Positions 60,401 to 64,000 of a stretch of DNA of 64,000 nucleotides are shown here, piece by piece. The DNA is from Mytilus galloprovincialis. Lineage: Eukaryota; Mollusca; Bivalvia; Mytilida; Mytilidae. The position numbers were made by a program, and so were the translations under genes. The stretch is taken from assembly GCF_965363235.1 (NCBI RefSeq), contig NC_134845.1:19780524-19844523 (forward strand). The letters run 5' to 3'. The notes below the pieces were generated by a model. It searched no databases and was not told the DNA's origin. It saw nothing but the letters and a program-made list of their open reading frames with translations. Numbering within the stretch: the stretch's first letter is position 1; each line of letters begins with the position of its first letter.

Positions 60401-63282
60401 TAGACATCCGTTGGTGAATTGGTCTACCGGATCTCCAACGGATGCATAACGGATACGTAACGGATACAAAACGGACGAGTACCGTACAAAACGGATGCCT
60501 AACGGACGTTCAACGGACATTTTATCCGTTGGACGTCCGTTCAAAGTTTGAACATGCTCAAAATTTTCCACCGGACAGAACGGACGTCAACGGATAAAAC
60601 GGACGCTTAACGGACATGCAACGGATATGGACGGACGCCTAACGGGTAAGAACGGACGTCCAACGGACATGAACGGATTGAGAAAAAGTTATCCGTTAGG
60701 CGTCCGTTCGAGCTATCCGGTAAGGTGTGACCAAGGCTAATATAAGATACATTTTTCTTTTACAATCCACCTTTAAAATTTTACGGGAAACTATTCCAAG
60801 CTTTCACTGTAACCTCGCTCTAACTTATCCCCCTCCCTCCCCCACCCTCCCCCCAAAAAAACACCAAACAAACAAACCCGCAATACTATTGTCATTCTTA
60901 TAGTCAACACTCAATTGTTCACAAACAAATGTGTTTTAAACTGCTAAAGACATGATTCAAACGCTCAGAAAGTCCTTTGTTCTATATTTATGCAAAACCT
61001 TTCACATTTTTATTTTATGGGTTATTGTTGAAGGTCGTACGATGACGTATGGTTGTTAACACATACTTCCTTTGGTTTCTTATGGAAATTTGTCCATTGA
61101 CAACAAACATACCACATCATCTACATTATATTAAGTATTGTATAAATTACAACGTATTTTGATGATCTTGCAAAATGATCGTAATCCCGAAAATCGTAAA
61201 CATATTTTCTTATCTTAAAAGGGGGCAAGAAGGGTTCCATTAACAGGCCAATAAATAAGATTACAGTTAATTTCATTTTTTTTTTTTTTAAATAGGGGTA
61301 TTTTTTCTCTCATAATAACAGTAAACAGATTCACAACAATGTCAATTTCAAGAAAGCAGACAACAGCTAATTAGTCAACAACAGTACAGCATCAATGCTC
61401 TTGAATATATGCCACTTTTAACTAAAATATAAAAGCACAGAACCAGGACATAGGAGCACAGAACCAGGACCGTTTTTCTTATCACCAGCACAGCGTCAGG
61501 ACAATTCCGTTTAACGAACTTGCACGACTTTTGCAATATAATATTGTTGTAATATACTTTGCATGGTACTTATGACACATCAGAGAAAAATTAAGCAACA
61601 AAACAGTCGTTTTATTGCCGTTCTGATACAATGTAAACAAACCCACCAGCACAGAATCAGGACCCACCAGCACCCGTCAGGACCAAATCACCAGCACAGT
61701 ACGTTCTCTCGCAGGACAACCATACCCACCGTGTAATGACAAGCCTGATTAGACATTTAGATCTGTTAGATATTAAATATTTGCCTTTAACTGATTTCAC
61801 ATGGTATAGTTGTCGAGGGTATTTAAAAACCATCAGTTTCCGATCATCCTGTTTTACCATTGGAATAAACAAATCCTAGTTAATAATGACAAGACAATTT
61901 TGTTAAGGCTAGAAATTTGTCTATTTAAGCATTCTCAATGCATGATGCGAGTGATATTCTGTTAAGCTTATCCCATTGTATCTGTATTACGTTGATGTTT
62001 AAACTTTTCATTTCAGTGGCCATGCTGTGGTGGGAGTACCAAGCACGGTGCTGGAGCCACCGAACCAGTATAAAAGTCGGTGGAGGTCCATCCGAGTTAT
62101 GTACCTTACTATGTTCCTCAGCAGTGTATCATTCTCCATTTGTATGTCTTCATTATGGCCATACCTAAAAATTGTAAGTTTTCGTTACAATACGTTTGAT
62201 AGTTGTTCGGATCCAAATATGGTCACATATCACTCTGGAATAAATGCAAAGGGAAATTGTTTTGATAAACTTGACGTAAAGGTTTTTATTTTGGTGGAAG
62301 CTAGCTTGCCATCTTTTTAAAGTGCTAAATTCAATAGTTTAAACATATTTTATTGTTAAAAATGACAAAAGGATCAGACACAAGTTTTATAACTTAGTAA
62401 CGTCTTCTGCTAAATTCAATGTTTTGGCGAAAAAATCAGAAGTATTTGAATAATTTAAACGATGGGTTTAATTCAATAGAAGATTCATATTTGATTATTA
62501 AAATTGATGTAGTAAATTTGATTCACATGTCGTATGTTACATGTTTAACAATTATAACCGTCTTGATCGTCTCTACCTGAGGTATCAGATTTTAATGTAG
62601 CATAATGGAACAAGATTTATAGTTGTTCGTTTGATGTAGTCTAGCATTTGCTAGACTATACTCTTTGTCATTTGAAAATAGGGGCGGATGCAGCCATTTA
62701 AAAAAGGGGGGTGGGTGTTCCCAACCCAGGATAAGGCGTAGAGGGTGTTCCAACTATATGTCCCCATTCAAATGCATTGATAGGCCAAAATGCGCCACTG
62801 GCCCGGTGAAAGGTATCCGCTTTACAGTAGATTTCAATGAGTATGTAGTTAAAGGTAATATCTTTGGTTAGCTTGCTTGCTAGCTGAACCGTAAAGTCAA
62901 AGTTATTCTGTATTAATCTCGTATTGTTAAGTGTAATTACTGCTTTATGTTTTGTTTTTTTCTCTCCCTAATTTCTTATAAATCCCATGTAGAATGAAAG
63001 AAATTATTGTGTTGTCACTTGTAATTCTTGTGTTTCAGCTCGACGGTTCAGCAAACACAGATTTCCTTGGATGGGTAGTAGCATCATACAGTGTGGGACA
63101 GCTAATTGCCTCCCCTTTGTTTGGAGCATGGGCAACTTACAGAGATAAGAGCAGAGAACCACTAGTTGTTTCAATGCTGATAAATGTATTAGCTAATGTC
63201 CTGTATTCATACCTTGAGAGCATACCCTCTCACCAGGCTGTATATCTCATTTTATCGAGGAGTCTTGTAGGATTTGGAGCAG
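48395..63282 (+). CDS. MFSD8 (CLN7), 5' part; gene runs off the right edge
   Basis: Two certain exons (62017-62173 and 63039-63282) give [57 protein letters not shown] and LVGFGAG. These match vertebrate MFSD8 closely (human: [20 protein letters not shown] and FLGWVIASYS). MFSD8 is a twelve-helix major-facilitator protein of the lysosomal membrane, reported as a chloride channel; mutations cause CLN7 disease in humans. The visible part covers the cytosolic N-terminus and about three helices, with the loop YRDKSREPL in the MFS motif-A position. An upstream exon is needed because no in-frame ATG precedes the first helix; 54763-54825 fits in phase and 48395-48426 may hold the start. Together these give about 165 residues. 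Confidence 0.85.
51411..51461. repeat. Perfect 24-bp-arm hairpin
   Basis: AGACACGTATAAAACTTATA plus TATA at 51411-51434 is mirrored exactly at 51438-51461 after a TTT spacer. Confidence 0.9.
51487..51551. repeat. Imperfect palindrome around CGCGAGGCTTGCCCGAGCG
   Basis: ACAGTTAAATTTTCAAATTT and AAAACGC on the left are mirrored by GCGTTTTAAATATTTAAAAT and TTAACTGT on the right. It lies 26 bases from the perfect hairpin, so the two may be parts of one fold-back element. Confidence 0.7.
52731..53422. mobile_element. 0.7-kb repeat with three internal units of about 190 bp
   Basis: The left edge is TCGCAAGGGTTCCACGGAAC and the right edge GAAGGCTCGACAAAAAG. GATACTATCTTTTGATTG-like units begin at 52827, 53017 and 53212, each continuing with AAGCTTCTGTCCAAGTTTG. 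The right part holds a GACGCCGACGACAACGACG tract. I recognise edges like these as common in mussels. Internal tandem units resemble the layout of small Helitron-like elements of bivalves, which is an inference. Confidence 0.65.
54763..54825 (+). CDS. MFSD8 likely exon 2 (N-terminal tail)
   Basis: After acceptor TTCTTCAG come one base, 20 codons and two bases, ending at donor GTAAGT. The peptide is [20 protein letters not shown]. Its phase joins exactly to the certain exon at 62017 (AA + T = Asn). It has no in-frame ATG. Hydrophilic tail, as expected before the first helix. Support is phase and splice signals, not homology. Confidence 0.5.
54826..55559. other. MFSD8 intron, left part
   Basis: No repeat or exon recognised in this stretch of AT-rich sequence. 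Confidence 0.4.
55560..55850 (+). repeat. Full-length abundant repeat (GTCAGGAGCC head and GAAGGCCGTACGG body)
   Basis: It starts GTCTGTCCCAAGTCAGGAGC, continues TTGTCGTTTGTTTATGTG and GGCCGTTAGTTTTATCGTTT. From 55693 on it carries GGGGCCTTTTATAGCTGACT, GAAGGCCGTACGGTGACC and ATTGGCAATCATACC, ending TCTTCTTTTTTATA. It shows that the two short families seen elsewhere can be parts of one longer unit. Confidence 0.7.
55920..56035 (+). repeat. Diverged copy of the GAAGGCCGTACGG repeat
   Basis: TATTGTTGATGGCCGAACGA, TGACCTTGAGTTGC and GTACCATTGGCAATTAT are decayed versions of the family blocks. Confidence 0.45.
56170..56737 (+). mobile_element. Hairpin-ended repeat, copy 2 (MFSD8 intron)
   Basis: It begins with GCTCACCTGGCCCGAAGGGC and CAAATGAGC, a terminal hairpin with a GAA loop. 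It contains ATCTCCTCTGAAACTACTGG and GATCTATCTGCCCTGAAATT and ends CAAGGTGAGGGACACAGGCT with CTTTAG. It is the inverted partner of 31864-32654 (about 24 kb away). Open frames across it are not genes. Confidence 0.75.
57311..57615 (+). repeat. 30-bp minisatellite, interrupted
   Basis: Units of GATTACTAATCCGTCCAAAA plus TATACCATTT start at 57311, 57341 and 57371 (variant), and resume at about 57551 and 57573. The array is split by the repeat at 57411-57553. Confidence 0.75.
57411..57553 (-). repeat. Abundant mussel repeat inserted in the minisatellite
   Basis: AAGAAGATGTGATATGATTG, CCAATGACAAAACTCTCC, GGTCACCGTACAGCC and AATGAGCAAAGCCCATACCG are the inverse complement of the 55693-55850 repeat. 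Confidence 0.7.
59968..60739. mobile_element. 772-bp fold-back element built from AACGGA units
   Basis: The ends are TAGCCTCGGTCACACCTTAC and, inverted, TAGCCTTGGTCACACCTTAC, continuing CGGATAGCTCGAACGGACGC and CTAACGGATAA on both sides (over 50 bp). The interior is dozens of short units of the form AACGGACGNNNAACGGATAC, on the top strand in the outer parts and inverted (ATCCGTTNNNGTCCGTT) in the middle. Non-coding; frames over it are repetitive by-products. Confidence 0.85.
61010..61130 (+). repeat. Diverged copy of the GAAGGCCGTACGG repeat
   Basis: TGTTGAAGGTCGTACGATGA, CGTATGGTTGTTAAC and AACATACCACATCATC match the family with several changes. It lies inside the 3.7-kb element. Confidence 0.5.
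62017..62173 (+). CDS. MFSD8 exon with first membrane helix
   Basis: After acceptor CATTTCAG: one base, then 52 codons, ending ATT before donor GTAAGT. The peptide is [52 protein letters not shown]. The KSRWRSIR and YLTMFLSSV blocks are diagnostic of MFSD8. Confidence 0.92.
62174..63038. other. MFSD8 intron
   Basis: No exon seen. It holds one GGATCC-family MITE (62681-62800). A Met codon at 62994 in the frame of the next exon is intronic and not a start, because a good acceptor follows at 63038. Confidence 0.6.
62681..62800 (-). mobile_element. GGATCC-family MITE in MFSD8 intron
   Basis: GGGGCGGATGCAGCC at the left and, inverted, CAGTGGCGCATTTTGGCC at the right. The body CCCCATTCAAATGCATTGAT is the inverse of that at 2627 and 9199. 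Confidence 0.65.
63039..63282 (+). CDS. MFSD8 exon with helices 2 and 3
   Basis: After acceptor GTGTTTCAG, phase 0: [59 protein letters not shown], then [16 protein letters not shown] with a split last codon at donor GTAAGA. FLGWV-ASYS-GQ is conserved with human MFSD8. Confidence 0.94.
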
Positions 63283-64000
63283 GTAAGACATGATATTATA
63301 TATTTATCTATTATACATGGATAGTTGACATTCCCATGGATAGAAACAATGCCTGTGGAAATATAGATGCAAATTATATACATGTAGTATTTTTTGGTTG
63401 CATTGCTTTGACGTTACGCGCGCTGTTCGTACCTCATTGGAAAATCGGTGTAGTTGGCAAGATGCAAACTTAGAATATATAATTTTGTGATATCATATTC
63501 ATTGCTATATTACGGATTTTAAAAATTAATGGTTTTTAAAATAAAAATAAAAAAAATAATTAATGAAACTATGTTTTATGCTGCATGAGACAAGCTTCAT
63601 TTTAATAAAACGACTATTTTTAGACTGTCCCGCGTAACATATTCCATTTATTGTAACCACTAAACTATGATTTTCGTCTAAACTATTTAATATTTTGAAA
63701 AACGTTTTTTTCCATTACTTAACAGAAAGGTTCTTGCAGTCTCTTATGCATTTTTTAATGACGTTATGATGACGTCATAGAAAAAAAAGCGTTCCATACT
63801 ACAAGGGCAAAACTGTCCCACGCGGGAAAAAAAATGGGATTCCAGATTTGATAATCAAAAACGTTTATCTAAAATGGAAAAAGATCAGTATTTGTATTTA
63901 CTACACCAATGTTAATTTGCTTAATTTTATGACTTTAAAGACAAATATCCTGAAAAATGATATAAATGGTAATTTATGAGCGATTTTTGAAAGGCTTACA
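63283..64000. other. MFSD8 intron running to the window edge
   Basis: AT-rich, no exon recognised. The next expected coding block (ARSYTAGAT-like in family members) is not found, so it lies beyond the window. Confidence 0.55.

Larger units (their letters stand above)
58012..61733. mobile_element. 3.7-kb inverted-repeat DNA element with TAAT target duplication (MFSD8 intron)
   Basis: CACGGTGGGTATGGTTGTCC begins both ends. The 69-base ends (58012-58080; inverted 61665-61733) differ at one base. TAAT flanks both sides. Inside each end lie repeats of GTGCTGGTGGGTCCTGA-type units (58396-58466; inverted 61440-61512 and 61640-61690), a likely layout for transposase binding sites. No transposase frame is found, so it is non-autonomous. 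A second element (59968-60739) is inserted in it. The near-identical ends suggest a young insertion. Confidence 0.8.

Noticed and set aside
59958-60571. Arg- and Val-rich open frames
   Set aside because: Translations of the AACGGA unit array in the fold-back element, not genes.
62994-63038. MFSD8 exon starting at a Met near 62994
   Set aside because: A strong acceptor (GTGTTTCAG) at 63038 and phase 0 joining to the previous exon show that this stretch is intron.

Overview
The window looks like nuclear DNA of a marine bivalve, most probably a mussel of the Mytilus type. It is strongly AT-rich. Its genes are split by many introns with GT/AG borders, and it is packed with short interspersed repeats that I recognise from memory as typical of mussel genomes. 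No bacterial features (operons, ribosome binding sites, CRISPR arrays) are present. The species call rests on recognition, not on a database search.

Layout. From 4434 to 40344 on the minus strand lie two head-to-tail tandem copies of a membrane-anchored glycoside hydrolase family 13 protein (maltase / alpha-glucosidase, SLC3A1-like). Copy A (exons between 20532 and 4434) encodes 617 residues. Copy B (exons between 40344 and 22609) encodes 605 residues. Both can be assembled from ten exons with the same intron positions and phases, and both keep the Asp/Glu/Asp catalytic triad behind one N-terminal membrane anchor. About 2.1 kb separates them. From about 48.4 kb to the right edge, the plus strand carries the 5' part of MFSD8 (CLN7), a lysosomal major-facilitator membrane protein. 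It has two certain exons, one likely exon and one candidate start exon, and the gene continues beyond the window.

The rest is introns and spacers full of mobile DNA. Copy B intron 8 holds a 5'-truncated LINE with a complete reverse transcriptase domain, abutting relics of a second reverse-transcriptase element. Intron 6 of B holds a tRNA-derived SINE with a 12-bp target duplication. One TTAA-flanked element of about 700 bp occurs in both maltase genes, in different introns. A 2.6-kb inverted-repeat element fills part of intron 5 of A. The large MFSD8 intron contains a 3.7-kb inverted-repeat element flanked by TAAT, which itself contains a 772-bp fold-back element built from AACGGA units. Several near-perfect palindromes, a 30-bp minisatellite split by a repeat, and many copies of abundant short repeats make up the remainder.

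How the genes may work together: the two maltases would sit on the outer face of a membrane, most simply a digestive-cell surface, and release glucose from maltose-type oligosaccharides. This is inferred from the family and the anchor. MFSD8 has no evident link to them. Nothing here is a clearly new molecular system; the strongest leads are the diverging maltase pair and the undocumented-looking inverted-repeat elements.
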